Assembly (NCBI GenBank): GCA_012841225.1
Contig: DUVD01000176.1
Location: 1 to 23,379, forward strand
Source: Fibrobacter sp.
Lineage (GTDB): Bacteria; Fibrobacterota; Fibrobacteria; Fibrobacterales; Fibrobacteraceae
Direction: 5' to 3'
Length of the DNA stretch: 23,379 nucleotides
Shown here: positions 1 through 7,660 of the stretch, piece after piece
How positions within the stretch are numbered: the first letter of the stretch is position 1
How the letters are laid out: every line of letters begins with the position of its first letter
Notes under the pieces: model-generated
Databases searched by the model: none
What the model was told of the DNA's origin: nothing
What the model saw: only the letters and a program-made list of their open reading frames with translations
Program-made: the position numbers and the translations under genes

Positions 1-625
1 ATACTTGAACTGAAATATTATTTTCACCAGCCCTTAAATTACTTGTGACGTCAAATTCATGGCCCGTAAAAGAGTTTTCACTATAACCCACATACTTTCC
101 ATTAACCCATACATAATATGCTGATTCAACTCCTTCAAAATGCAAACGAATTCGCTTACCACTCCACTTAGCTGGCACCGTAAATGTTCTTCGATAATGC
201 CCTACTGGATTGTAATTTGTTGGGGCTGCAGGGGGATTAATAAAATCAGTATTGTTCCATGGGTAAATGACATTAGTGTAGATTGGCTTATCGTACCCCT
301 GCACTTGCCACGACCCTGGAACAGCAATATCATCAAAAGAAGAGGCGTTAAAAGAATCTTGAAAAAAACTAGAATGCCTTTGAGATGGTTTCTCAACGAA
401 ATGAAATTTCCATGTGCCAGTTAGCGACTGGTACCATTCGGAACCCCTTCTGTTTCCCTTCTTTGCTTCGTCTATTGTACTATAGGGCATCGACGTTGCG
501 TGCGGTTTTAATACATTCACGGCATAGATTTTGGGGTTTCCATTCCATTCTTCTAATTGAGCATAAGAAGTACTTAAGCCAATTAAAAGAATAAATAAAG
601 TAGTTATAAGTTTTTTTAAAGACAT
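1..625 (-). CDS. Exported beta-galactosidase, GH2 family (N-terminal part, runs off the window)
   Basis: Reading the minus strand from the ATG at 625 gives 208 open codons to the window edge. The product starts with a signal peptide (MSLKKLITTLF..., cleavage probably after SYA, residue 22). A LacZ-type N-terminus follows: a WNGNPKIYAVN stretch like the WENPEVFQINR start of GH2 beta-galactosidases, then PHATSMPY, LTGTWKFHF, the sugar-binding jelly-roll motif VPGSWQVQGYDKPIYTN, and YRRTFTVP with VNGKYVGYSE. These are hallmarks of the GH2 domain that precedes the TIM barrel. The catalytic glutamates lie outside the window. The gene follows the beta-helix enzyme by 20 bases on the same strand, with an AAGGA ribosome site, so the two are probably one operon. 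An exported enzyme would act on galactosides in the periplasm or outside. The exact substrate cannot be read from this part. Confidence 0.88.
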   Translation of the reverse strand, partial: MSLKKLITTLFILLIGLSTSYAQLEEWNGNPKIYAVNVLKPHATSMPYSTIDEAKKGNRRGSEWYQSLTGTWKFHFVEKPSQRHSSFFQDSFNASSFDDIAVPGSWQVQGYDKPIYTNVIYPWNNTDFINPPAAPTNYNPVGHYRRTFTVPAKWSGKRIRLHFEGVESAYYVWVNGKYVGYSENSFTGHEFDVTSNLRAGENNISVQV

Positions 626-645
626 GCCCAATCCTTTGAATAATA

Positions 646-3198
646 TTATTTTTTTAATTCAATCATTTTATTGATAGAACCATTTCCACTTCGTACAAAA
701 TAAACCCCCGGCTTGTAATTTGACGAGTGCATTTTTGAAATCAAAAGTTCTTTAGTTAGTCCATCGCTCATAGAGAAAGAGCCAAGATGAGCACCCTGTA
801 GATTGTAAATATGTAGAGCAGCATTTTGAGAAACAGCAGAGTTCCATGAAGAGTGAACGCTAGGAATAGTAGACGGCAATAAATCCTTAGCAAACAAAAT
901 CCAATCGAGATTCACATAGCTCCCAGTAATCGCTACTTTTAAAACATGTTTACCTGCAGGCAACTCTTTTTTAGTTTTTCCATCTATAAAACTATACGTG
1001 TCCCAATCCTCTCCCTGCGGGACAATAATGGTATCGGTAATCGCTATGTTATCTAAGAATAGTTGAAATGAAGCATTTCCTATTCCACTTGAAGCATTGG
1101 CCCTAAAGTAATATATACTTGCTTCCTTTACATTTACGGTATATTCCAGCCACTCACCGGCATTTGTGTAGCCAATAGCATAACCATTAGGCACAGCCAC
1201 AATATCAACGCCATCGTTACGGTACTCCCCTCCCTCATTCACAAAATCTTTATCCGAAAATGAAACACTTTGCCCACCTTCATCATAATTTTCTAATTGG
1301 ATTGTCCCAGGAATAATCATCATTTCTCCGAAAGGAGCCTGAGGAATCATTTCAGAAAAATTTGGTAAGGGCAAAATAGTATTATTTTTTATCCACTTAA
1401 ACTCTGCTTCTATTCCCGCCTTAGCAATTGTATTTGGGTCTTTCCCATTATTGTTTGATTGCGTAAAAGCCCCTGCTTGGTTGGTGGCCACTCCACTAGG
1501 GGCGTTAACAGAGACATTATTACTGACATCATAGCCACTAGAGCCTTCATCTAAGTAAATAGGTAAAATCCAGTAATCAGCCCATTTAGATTGAGAAATA
1601 TCATGCATGTAATTATAATGAATTTCAGAGTTTTTGCCTTGATTTGAAAGCGTATAAATAGCACCACAATCTGTTAATAATTGGGCCACGTGATGTATTT
1701 CATTCCAATTGATTTTATTATCGGTCATCGCATTTGGTGCTTTTGTCCAACCAAAACCCACTGAAATTCCTGAGTAGTTCATATATGAAAGTTCGTTATG
1801 CTCAATTAATATATGCCGAGGATAGCCAGCACCAATACCAACTGCTCCTTGAATTTCTGTAGTGACATGAGTGACTAAGTTATTTTTGATTGTATCTCGA
1901 GTACTAATTTCTTCTTTATCTGCTGGGTTATAAGCCACATGAACTTCAGTCAAGGTGTCTTGAGAAAACTTCCCTATCATGACTCCAGCACCACCTAAAT
2001 CTGCAAAAACATTACCTTGAATCATATCATCATTAGTACCAGAGATAAAATCAAGTCCAGTTGCTGCCATTTGAGAAAAGAGATTTTTTTCAAAACGCAT
2101 GTGATGTGCATTTTCGACAGTCACACCAGCTGCGGGGCGCCATAAGTAATAATTGTTTCCCCCGGGTGCTGCTACATTAAACATCCCTGCTTGCAAATTT
2201 AAAAAGCCTTGCTCGCTAGGACGTAAAAAATTTGTATGAGCTAAAGCCAAACCTTTAATCGACATATGACTCATTTTTTTAGACGTGCTTGTGCCTTTAA
2301 ATTCAATCAAGGTTTCTAAGCGCGGGGCGACCACTAAAGAGGTACCCATAATTTCTCCCGAACGCGGCTTATAATAAAGAATATTTGCCGTTTCATCTAA
2401 GTACCATTCACCGGGTGAATCGATAAATTCATAAGCGTTTTCTAAGTAAAAACATTGCTGTTTGTTATCGCTCATAAACGCAACGCCAAGCATAGGGTAT
2501 GGACGATTAAAAAGCATGGTTCTTTCTGGATCTTGTGGTTCAAATTTGGTGTAGCTTCCATAATTCGTTGTTTTATTTAAACGAAGCACCGACTCGGCCC
2601 AAGCAATCATTAAATGAATTTCCACTTTTTTAGGGTTTTTCCAATTTGAAACGTATTTGGAGTCTATATTGAAGCCTTTTCCAAGAGTATCCACTTTTGT
2701 TAAACGAAAAAACTCATGTTCTCCATTTTTACCCAAATTGGGATATCTTGCGCGAATGGCTTTTTTGTTATTGACATAAAGTTGACGAAACCGAGCGTCA
2801 ACGCCAGTTACACACCAAATATCCTTTGCTTCGTCGCAAAGCGTCCAGCCTTGAATTGGAATTCCACCGGTAATCAAAGGCCTTTCTTCTGGGTAGTTTT
2901 CATAACGCACATAATGACCATTAGTACCACCATCAGAGTTATTAAATCGAAGCGTGTTGGCAAATTGATACGTGCCTTCACGCATATAAACAACAATATC
3001 TCCCGTCATAGACGAATTGATTGCACGAACCGCCTGTTGCGCTTTTTGCATGGTTTTAAACGGAGATTCTTTTGTTCCAGGATTAGCGTCACTACCCGAA
3101 GGAGCCACATAAAAAACAGCCTGTTCTGCAGCCATCAAATTAGTGATCAAGATAAAAACCGAACTCACTACGAGCACTAAGAAGCGATCTATTTTCAT
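646..3198 (-). CDS. Secreted right-handed beta-helix glycoside hydrolase (GH141-like) with CBM6-type module and T9SS-like tail
   Basis: 850 residues from the ATG at 3198, preceded by AAGGGAATAAAA; an upstream in-frame TTG lacks a good site. Signal peptide is about 1-23 (LITNLMAA). From 28 the start FYVAPSGSDANPGT, with KTMQKAQQAVRAIN, is typical of parallel beta-helix carbohydrate enzymes. TGGIPIQGW, ARYPN, DCGAIY (D510) and YLDEGSSG (D550) match the GH141 pattern, where two aspartates in these positions are thought catalytic. Family members act on alpha-L-fucose in pectin or on xylan, so the substrate is inferred only broadly. Residues about 627-772 form a CBM6/CBM35-type module (GYTNAGEWLEYTV, GSYVNLDW). 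Residues about 790-850 (IYNLQG, KPGVYFVRSG, MIELKK) resemble a T9SS type A sorting domain. It is probably first in an operon with the GH2 gene downstream. Confidence 0.85.
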   Translation of the reverse strand: MKIDRFLVLVVSSVFILITNLMAAEQAVFYVAPSGSDANPGTKESPFKTMQKAQQAVRAINSSMTGDIVVYMREGTYQFANTLRFNNSDGGTNGHYVRYENYPEERPLITGGIPIQGWTLCDEAKDIWCVTGVDARFRQLYVNNKKAIRARYPNLGKNGEHEFFRLTKVDTLGKGFNIDSKYVSNWKNPKKVEIHLMIAWAESVLRLNKTTNYGSYTKFEPQDPERTMLFNRPYPMLGVAFMSDNKQQCFYLENAYEFIDSPGEWYLDETANILYYKPRSGEIMGTSLVVAPRLETLIEFKGTSTSKKMSHMSIKGLALAHTNFLRPSEQGFLNLQAGMFNVAAPGGNNYYLWRPAAGVTVENAHHMRFEKNLFSQMAATGLDFISGTNDDMIQGNVFADLGGAGVMIGKFSQDTLTEVHVAYNPADKEEISTRDTIKNNLVTHVTTEIQGAVGIGAGYPRHILIEHNELSYMNYSGISVGFGWTKAPNAMTDNKINWNEIHHVAQLLTDCGAIYTLSNQGKNSEIHYNYMHDISQSKWADYWILPIYLDEGSSGYDVSNNVSVNAPSGVATNQAGAFTQSNNNGKDPNTIAKAGIEAEFKWIKNNTILPLPNFSEMIPQAPFGEMMIIPGTIQLENYDEGGQSVSFSDKDFVNEGGEYRNDGVDIVAVPNGYAIGYTNAGEWLEYTVNVKEASIYYFRANASSGIGNASFQLFLDNIAITDTIIVPQGEDWDTYSFIDGKTKKELPAGKHVLKVAITGSYVNLDWILFAKDLLPSTIPSVHSSWNSAVSQNAALHIYNLQGAHLGSFSMSDGLTKELLISKMHSSNYKPGVYFVRSGNGSINKMIELKK

Positions 3199-3271
3199 TT
3201 TTATTCCCTTAATCCCTATTATTTTGTAACAGCACAAGCATGCAATTAGAGCCTGATATTAAATCTATCAC

Positions 3272-3292
3272 AAAAAAGAGCCCTTTTCGCTC
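3272..3292 (-). terminator. Weak candidate terminator after ttcA
   Basis: On the minus strand a four-pair stem (GAGC/GCTC, loop of seven) is followed by six T. It lies about 70 bases beyond the ttcA-like stop codon and before the beta-helix gene. The stem is short, so this is a tentative call. Confidence 0.3.
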
Positions 3293-3310
3293 ACCCTCAT
3301 CTCATTACTA

Positions 3311-3325
3311 TTGATAAATTATCCA
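3311..3325. promoter_or_regulatory. Imperfect palindrome upstream of the beta-helix/GH2 operon
   Basis: TTGATA-AAT-TATCCA is a 6-3-6 dyad with one mismatched pair, 113 bases before the start of the beta-helix gene. The same design (TGGATA-GAT-TGTCCA) occurs at 22940-22954 in front of the exported protein at the right edge and divergent from the GH43 gene. A shared regulator site is an inference from these two copies only. Confidence 0.35.
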
Positions 3326-3360
3326 TAGCATTGTAAAGAAACTTTGTCTGTTAAAAAAAA

Positions 3361-4080
3361 TTACAGCAAATAATCCATTTTTATGTTTTTCATGCTTTTG
3401 AATACATTTTGTTTTAGTGTGCTGTTGCCTTGAGTTAGGGATTCTATTTCTTTGCGAATGCGTTTGCGATGGCTATTTTTGGCAAACTCGCAAGTGCAAG
3501 TGTACTTTGCAAATCCACCTTCTATAGCGTAGCTTTGAATTTCACTTTCTTCGCAGTAGCAAATAGGCCTAATAATAGATACTGGGTATTTTTCATAAAT
3601 CACTTTAGGCGGCATCCCAGAAAACTCACCCTTGTAAACCATGTTCATTAAAAGCGTTTCAATAATGTCATCTAGGTGATGGCCCAGTGCAATTTTATTA
3701 AATCCATTTTTGATAGCAAACTGAATTAGTTCTGTTCGACGCTGTGTTGAGCACCAATAGCAATTTAATTTTTGATTTTCTTTTAATCGCTTTTCTATGC
3801 CCACACTTAAAAAGTGAAACGGAATAGAATGAGTTTTACAAAGAGATTCTAAAAAAGTCTTGGGCGCAGGGTCTGCAAAATCGGCTTGGATGTAAATAGC
3901 TTCTAATTGATACTCGGGGTCTGCTTTACCCAAACGAGAGGCGAGTTCTACCAGCATGGTAGTGGAATCTTTGCCACCACTCACCGCCACCAAGACTTTA
4001 TCTCCTTCTTCTAAAAGGCTAAAGTCATACATGGCTTTGGTGATTTTTTTGCTGATGCGTTTTCGTATTAAAGAAGCCAT
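3361..4080 (-). CDS. ttcA: PP-loop ATPase, TtcA-like tRNA 2-thiocytidine synthetase
   Basis: 239 residues. The PP-loop SGGKDS at 34-39 binds ATP to adenylate the target base. The Cys pair in CYWC (107 and 110), with the TCTC cysteines (195 or 197), fits the three-cysteine iron-sulfur site of TtcA/TtuA enzymes. ALGHHLDDIIET (131-142) and the FAKNSHRKRIRKEIE tail also match this family. TtcA thiolates cytidine 32 in the tRNA anticodon loop. The protein is shorter than E. coli TtcA (about 310 residues) but keeps all core motifs. The start at 4080 has AGGAT/GAG ribosome sites. It lies downstream of dnaN behind a hairpin terminator, so it is probably transcribed partly on its own. A related U34/U54 thiolase role cannot be excluded from sequence alone. 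Confidence 0.82.
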   Translation of the reverse strand: MASLIRKRISKKITKAMYDFSLLEEGDKVLVAVSGGKDSTTMLVELASRLGKADPEYQLEAIYIQADFADPAPKTFLESLCKTHSIPFHFLSVGIEKRLKENQKLNCYWCSTQRRTELIQFAIKNGFNKIALGHHLDDIIETLLMNMVYKGEFSGMPPKVIYEKYPVSIIRPICYCEESEIQSYAIEGGFAKYTCTCEFAKNSHRKRIRKEIESLTQGNSTLKQNVFKSMKNIKMDYLL

Positions 4081-4095
4081 CTCTAAATCCTAGAT

Positions 4096-4122
4096 AAAAA
4101 AAAGAGCTCCCAAAAGAGCTCT
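4096..4122 (-). terminator. Rho-independent terminator of dnaN
   Basis: On the minus strand AGAGCTC-TTTTGG-GAGCTCT forms a seven-pair stem followed directly by a run of T (complement of 4096-4103). It starts about 20 bases after the dnaN stop and lies before the ttcA-like start. Confidence 0.75.
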
Positions 4123-4142
4123 CTTATTTAATGTCTTTTATT

Positions 4143-5264
4143 TTATTCGTCTACCAAGCGCAAGGGCATTAGTAAAAAGGAGAAGTTCATCCCATTGCCC
4201 ACCGGCTCGATAATGCAAGCACCAACAGGGCTGTTCATTTTTAAGAGCACTTCTTCACTTTTGCACATAGAGAGGATTTCGGAAAGGTACTGCCCATTAA
4301 ATCCAATGCTAAAGGAGTCTTCACCTTCGTGTGTAACGGCTAAAGCCTCGTAAGAGTCTCCGCCCACATTAGGATCTGCAGCACTTAACTCTAAAGAGTT
4401 ACCATCTACTTGTAAACGAATTTGGCGCGTACGCGCGTTAGCCATCGAAATAACGCTCCTAATTTTATTTAAGAATTCGACGGTATTCGCTTGAATAGTA
4501 CGCTCGAATTTTTGAGGAATTACGTTTTCGTATTTAGGATAAGGCCCTTCAATTAATTTTGAAATAACTTGCACGCCATCACTATTAAACATAATGTAAG
4601 ACGATGAAATGCTCACATCGATGGAGGCATCGTTAGAGACCGCACGAAGCACATGCTGAATAGCCTTAGGTGGCACAATAACGCCGCGCTCTATAGAAGA
4701 CCCTTCTTGCTCTAAAAGAGCCTTACCTAGGCGGTGACCATCGGTGGCGACCATAGAAATAAAGCCATCTTTTGCTTCTAAGAAAACGCCGTTGAGCGTT
4801 AAGCGAGTGGTGTCGTTAGACGATGCAAAAAGTGTTTTATCTGCAAGGAAAGCTAGCTCGCCAGCGGCTAAAACAAGGTGCTCGCCATCTTCAATTTCGG
4901 GAAACGGAGGAAAGTCACTGGCGTCAAACCCGGTGATGCTCGCCTTACCGCGTTCACTCCAGCGAATGGTGGTGAGGTAGTCTTGCACATCAAAATCAAT
5001 AGTGGAAATACTTGGATCAACCAGGTTTTTAATTTGGTCGAACAACTTGCGCGCATTCACAACGACCGCGCCATCTCGCTCACCTTGCACTTCTACCTTA
5101 ACTCGGATGCCAAGATCTAGATCTGTGGCGCTCACTTCTAAAAAATTCCCTTCTAAACGAAGCGAAAAATTATTGAGGATTTGCAAAGTGGATTTATTTG
5201 GAACCGCGCTAATAGCGGACTGCAAAACATCCTGAAGAACCGCTTTTTCTACTTGAAACTTCAT
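4143..5264 (-). CDS. dnaN: DNA polymerase III beta subunit (sliding clamp)
   Basis: 373 residues, the usual length for the ring-forming clamp that tethers DNA polymerase to the template. The start (MKFQVEKAVLQDVLQSAISA) and the middle motif FLEAKDGFISMVATDGHRLG are standard for domains I and II. The C-terminal FLLMPLRL is the conserved end of domain III that forms the partner-binding pocket. Three repeats of the clamp fold run at about 1-120, 121-245 and 246-373. The ATG at 5264 has an AAGGA site nine bases upstream. It follows the 50-residue membrane protein by only 14 bases, so the two are probably one transcript. dnaA, gyrB and recF are not next to it, unlike the classical origin layout. 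Confidence 0.97.
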   Translation of the reverse strand: MKFQVEKAVLQDVLQSAISAVPNKSTLQILNNFSLRLEGNFLEVSATDLDLGIRVKVEVQGERDGAVVVNARKLFDQIKNLVDPSISTIDFDVQDYLTTIRWSERGKASITGFDASDFPPFPEIEDGEHLVLAAGELAFLADKTLFASSNDTTRLTLNGVFLEAKDGFISMVATDGHRLGKALLEQEGSSIERGVIVPPKAIQHVLRAVSNDASIDVSISSSYIMFNSDGVQVISKLIEGPYPKYENVIPQKFERTIQANTVEFLNKIRSVISMANARTRQIRLQVDGNSLELSAADPNVGGDSYEALAVTHEGEDSFSIGFNGQYLSEILSMCKSEEVLLKMNSPVGACIIEPVGNGMNFSFLLMPLRLVDE

Positions 5265-5278
5265 TGTTCATTTTCCTT

Positions 5279-5431
5279 TTAGACCGAATATTTTATCAAA
5301 GTTGTCCCAACAAAAAAGACAATCACAATTACAGCAAGGAGTATAATAATGCGTTTATCCATTTGTTTACTCTTTTTAGGAACAAAATTTTTGGCATTTT
5401 TTTTACCACGTCTACGTTCTCTTCTACTCAT
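5279..5431 (-). CDS. Small single-pass membrane protein upstream of dnaN (50 residues)
   Basis: An ATG at 5431 opens a 50-codon frame ending in TAA at 5279-5281. The first 27 residues are extremely basic (MSRRERRRGKKN..., then KKSKQMDKR). They are followed by about 16 hydrophobic residues (IIILLAVIVIVFFVGTT) and a short tail, the pattern of an inner-membrane protein with a positive cytoplasmic N-terminus. GGAG stands eight bases before the ATG. The stop is 14 bases before dnaN, so it should be co-transcribed with the sliding clamp. No family is recognised. The basic tail could contact nucleic acid or phospholipid, but that is a guess. Expression is supported by ribosome site, spacing and a coherent hydropathy pattern. 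Confidence 0.68.
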   Translation of the reverse strand: MSRRERRRGKKNAKNFVPKKSKQMDKRIIILLAVIVIVFFVGTTLIKYSV

Positions 5432-5496
5432 AAAAAGATCTCCATTGTTTTATAAGATAAAAACTACTATTTTAGAAAGGTACAAGGAGAAAAATA

Positions 5497-5781
5497 ATGT
5501 CAGAAACACCTCTAAACAAGCTAAAAAATGGTGCCCTCAACTATGCATCGGCACTTCTTCTTCGCGTAGACCTCATTGCAGAGGAATCTAGGCTCAATAA
5601 TAAGTTTGAGCTGCTTGGCAAAAAAGTAACTAGTTTTATTAAAAATGATACCTTACATGCCGTAAAAGATGATCCAGGCATCGTGGAACTTATTGGCGCC
5701 ATTCACGAGAACGAAGAGCGCATCAAAGAACTTAAAAATCGTTGCAATAAAGGCTGCTCGTCATCTAGTGAAAAAGATTGA
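5497..5781 (+). CDS. Small helical protein of unknown function, upstream of the M23 gene
   Basis: 94 residues from an ATG with a strong AAGGAG site. The sequence is rich in Lys, Glu and Leu without signal peptide or membrane segment. The stretch ELIGAIHENEERIKELKNRC looks like an amphipathic helix or short coiled coil. The C-terminus has two cysteines (RCNKGC) followed by a serine run. No family is recognised. It is divergent from the small membrane protein/dnaN operon. Its last 14 bases overlap the probable GTG start of the LytM-type gene, which suggests translational coupling and a joint role at the envelope. It could be a small scaffold or regulator of the M23 protein, but nothing in the sequence proves it. 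Confidence 0.7.
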   Translation: MSETPLNKLKNGALNYASALLLRVDLIAEESRLNNKFELLGKKVTSFIKNDTLHAVKDDPGIVELIGAIHENEERIKELKNRCNKGCSSSSEKD

Positions 5782-6586
5782 CATTCATTTTTTCCCTGCC
5801 GACACAAAGAAACCTAGGTCATTCCGAATTTCTTTACTTCGACCTATATGGTGGATTATAGGAGCATTAGTCGCTGTTTTAGGATTTCTACTTTTTTCTC
5901 CCTTCCAAATATTTGACACCCTAGCGAACAACCACCTGCTAAACCTGTACCGGCAAAATCAAAAGATAGAACAGGCCATTGAAGAAGTTCGTTTTTCGAT
6001 CCGCGAATCGGAGTCGCAGTATGAAGCAGCCACAACCCTGCGCGATTCATCCATTAAATTAAGCGGACTCGCTCCTTTAACAGACAAGAACAATGACAGT
6101 CTTATTAAACACACCAGCATTTCTCACGTGCATGCCACGCTCAAAAGAATGCTCGACTCTTTAGAAAACAACTCGTCAAAAGGACTTACGCTTCCCATTG
6201 GAGTTCCTGTTAAAATCAAGCCTATTATCACCAATAAATTTGGTATGATTTTTGACCCCTTTACTGAGCGAGAACTTCCGCATCGGGGCATCGACTTTGC
6301 CGCTACCGAAGGAGACACCGTTTATGCCACTGGGGCTGGTAAAATAATTGAAGTGCGCTCTCACCGAGGATACGGGTTGAGCATTAAAGTAGAACACAGC
6401 ACCGAAGTACGTTCCTTTTATGCCCATCTAGAGAAAGCATTAGTCCGCGAAGGCACTCAAGTCAAAAGAAATACACCCATCGCCCTTGTCGGTAAATCAG
6501 GAAGGTCTACTGGACCCAGTCTACATTACGAAATCCGACTTCAAGGCCAGTCCATTAATCCAGAACCCTCATTAATTGGGCTATAA
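5768..6586 (+). CDS. Membrane-anchored M23/LytM-domain protein with altered active site
   Basis: 272 residues from a GTG at 5768. An ATG in frame at 5669 would put an implausible basic stretch inside the upstream gene. A short N-terminus is followed by a membrane segment (about 23-45), a helical linker of about 80 residues and a LytM domain (about 150-270). Such proteins cut peptidoglycan cross-bridges or, if degenerate, activate amidases at division. Zinc ligands H172 and D176 (HRGID) and H253 (LHYE) are present, as is H220 (YAHLE). The usual first His of the HxH motif is replaced by Ser251 (GPSLHYEIR). The enzyme may therefore be weak, or regulatory like EnvC/NlpD-type factors. Downstream the HAD gene begins four bases after the stop, so the three genes form an operon. 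Confidence 0.85.
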   Translation: MKKIDIHFFPADTKKPRSFRISLLRPIWWIIGALVAVLGFLLFSPFQIFDTLANNHLLNLYRQNQKIEQAIEEVRFSIRESESQYEAATTLRDSSIKLSGLAPLTDKNNDSLIKHTSISHVHATLKRMLDSLENNSSKGLTLPIGVPVKIKPIITNKFGMIFDPFTERELPHRGIDFAATEGDTVYATGAGKIIEVRSHRGYGLSIKVEHSTEVRSFYAHLEKALVREGTQVKRNTPIALVGKSGRSTGPSLHYEIRLQGQSINPEPSLIGL

Positions 6587-6590
6587 CGCT

Positions 6591-7541
6591 ATGAAAAATC
6601 CTTTTGAACAAAACACTATTGCCATGGTCTGGGATTTCGACAAAACGCTTATTTGCAACTACATGCAAGAGCCCTTGTTTCGCCGTTACGACATTGATGC
6701 AAGTATTTTTTGGAATGAAGTCAATCGTTTACAAAACTACTATGCCAAAAGAAACATCGCCATCAACCGAGATACTTGCTACTTAAATCACCTCTTGACT
6801 TACGTTAAAAGCGGCAAGCTAAAAGGATTATCCAATAGAACACTACGCGAGTGCGGCAAAGAGCTGATTTTTTTTCCAGGCCTTCCCGATTTTTTCCCTG
6901 AGATAAAAAATAAAATTAAAGATAATGCTGCGTTTAAAAAATACAGTATTAGCGTAGAGCACTACGTGGTTAGCACCGGATTTGCCGAAACCATAAAGGG
7001 TAGCGCCATAGCTCCTTTCGTAGATGGTATTTTTGGTTGTGAATTTATAGAAACACCTGCGCGCCCGGGTTACTTAGATAACGACCCTATCGAAAGCGAG
7101 GGCGAAATATCTCAAGTGGCTGTCGCCTTAGACAACACTTCCAAAACGCGATACCTTTTTGAAATCAATAAAGGGAGCAATAAGCATCCACAAGAAATAG
7201 ATGTAAATTCTTTTATTTCTAAAGAGAATAGACGCATTCCGTTTGAAAACATGATCTACATTGCCGACGGGCCTTCCGATGTACCAGCCTTTAGCATTTT
7301 GAATAATTATGGTGGGTCTACATTTGCCATTTACCCTAAAGGCGACAAAAAAGCCTTTCAACAAGTAGAGCAACTCCGAAAAGCCGATCGAGTCGAAACC
7401 TTCGGCGAGGCCGATTATACGAACAGCTCGCATTCGTGGATGTGGCTTTGCGAGCGGGTGGAGTCCATTGCCAACCGACTAGCCCAGCAAAAAGAAGAAA
7501 ATATACGAAAAAGCTCCTCTGCACCCCCAGGACATTTATAA
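6591..7541 (+). CDS. HAD-superfamily phosphatase, phosphoserine-phosphatase-like
   Basis: 316 residues from the ATG at 6591, four bases after the M23 stop. Motif I is WDFDKTL, with D15 as nucleophile and D17 as acid/base. Motif II is probably VVSTGF (S128/T129). Motif IV is IADGPSDVPAF (D226, D230), which holds magnesium. The region between motifs I and II is large and helical, as in class I cap HAD enzymes. The substrate is not readable; the DGPSD motif is shared with PSP-like phosphatases and with many uncharacterised cytoplasmic HAD proteins. There is no signal peptide. It ends the small plus-strand operon, and no clear terminator follows before the RNase leader. Confidence 0.8.
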   Translation: MKNPFEQNTIAMVWDFDKTLICNYMQEPLFRRYDIDASIFWNEVNRLQNYYAKRNIAINRDTCYLNHLLTYVKSGKLKGLSNRTLRECGKELIFFPGLPDFFPEIKNKIKDNAAFKKYSISVEHYVVSTGFAETIKGSAIAPFVDGIFGCEFIETPARPGYLDNDPIESEGEISQVAVALDNTSKTRYLFEINKGSNKHPQEIDVNSFISKENRRIPFENMIYIADGPSDVPAFSILNNYGGSTFAIYPKGDKKAFQQVEQLRKADRVETFGEADYTNSSHSWMWLCERVESIANRLAQQKEENIRKSSSAPPGHL

Positions 7542-7616
7542 AAAGCATTAATGCTCATCAAAAAAAAAGCCTCTTACGCAAACCGTAGATTCTTTATTCT
7601 TATATTTATATCTCTA

Positions 7617-7656
7617 AAATTGATTTTCAATTTAAAGATTTTACCCTCCTTAGGAG
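7617..7656 (+). promoter_or_regulatory. Structured leader and occluded ribosome site of the RNase E/G gene
   Basis: Two hairpins lie in the last 45 bases before the start codon. AAATTGA-TTT-TCAATTT (7617-7633) is a seven-pair A/U-rich stem. CTCC-TTA-GGAG (7646-7656) pairs the ribosome site GGAG with an upstream CTCC. The preceding bases are an A/T-rich single-stranded-looking stretch, the kind RNase E favours. Feedback control of the RNase on its own message is plausible by analogy with E. coli rne, but is inference. Confidence 0.4.
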
Positions 7657-7660
7657 CTTT

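Noticed and set aside
140..424. Plus-strand frames at the left edge
   Set aside because: The minus strand here encodes a convincing GH2 N-terminus with signal peptide, so the plus-strand frames are shadows.
2716..3180. Long open frame on the plus strand opposite the beta-helix gene
   Set aside because: It is antisense to a clear exported enzyme, has no ribosome site or recognisable motif, and has a composition expected of a shadow frame.
7553..7580. AGCATTAATGCT palindrome after the HAD gene as a terminator
   Set aside because: The dyad leaves almost no loop and is followed by A rather than T on the plus strand, so it does not fit a terminator of that transcript.
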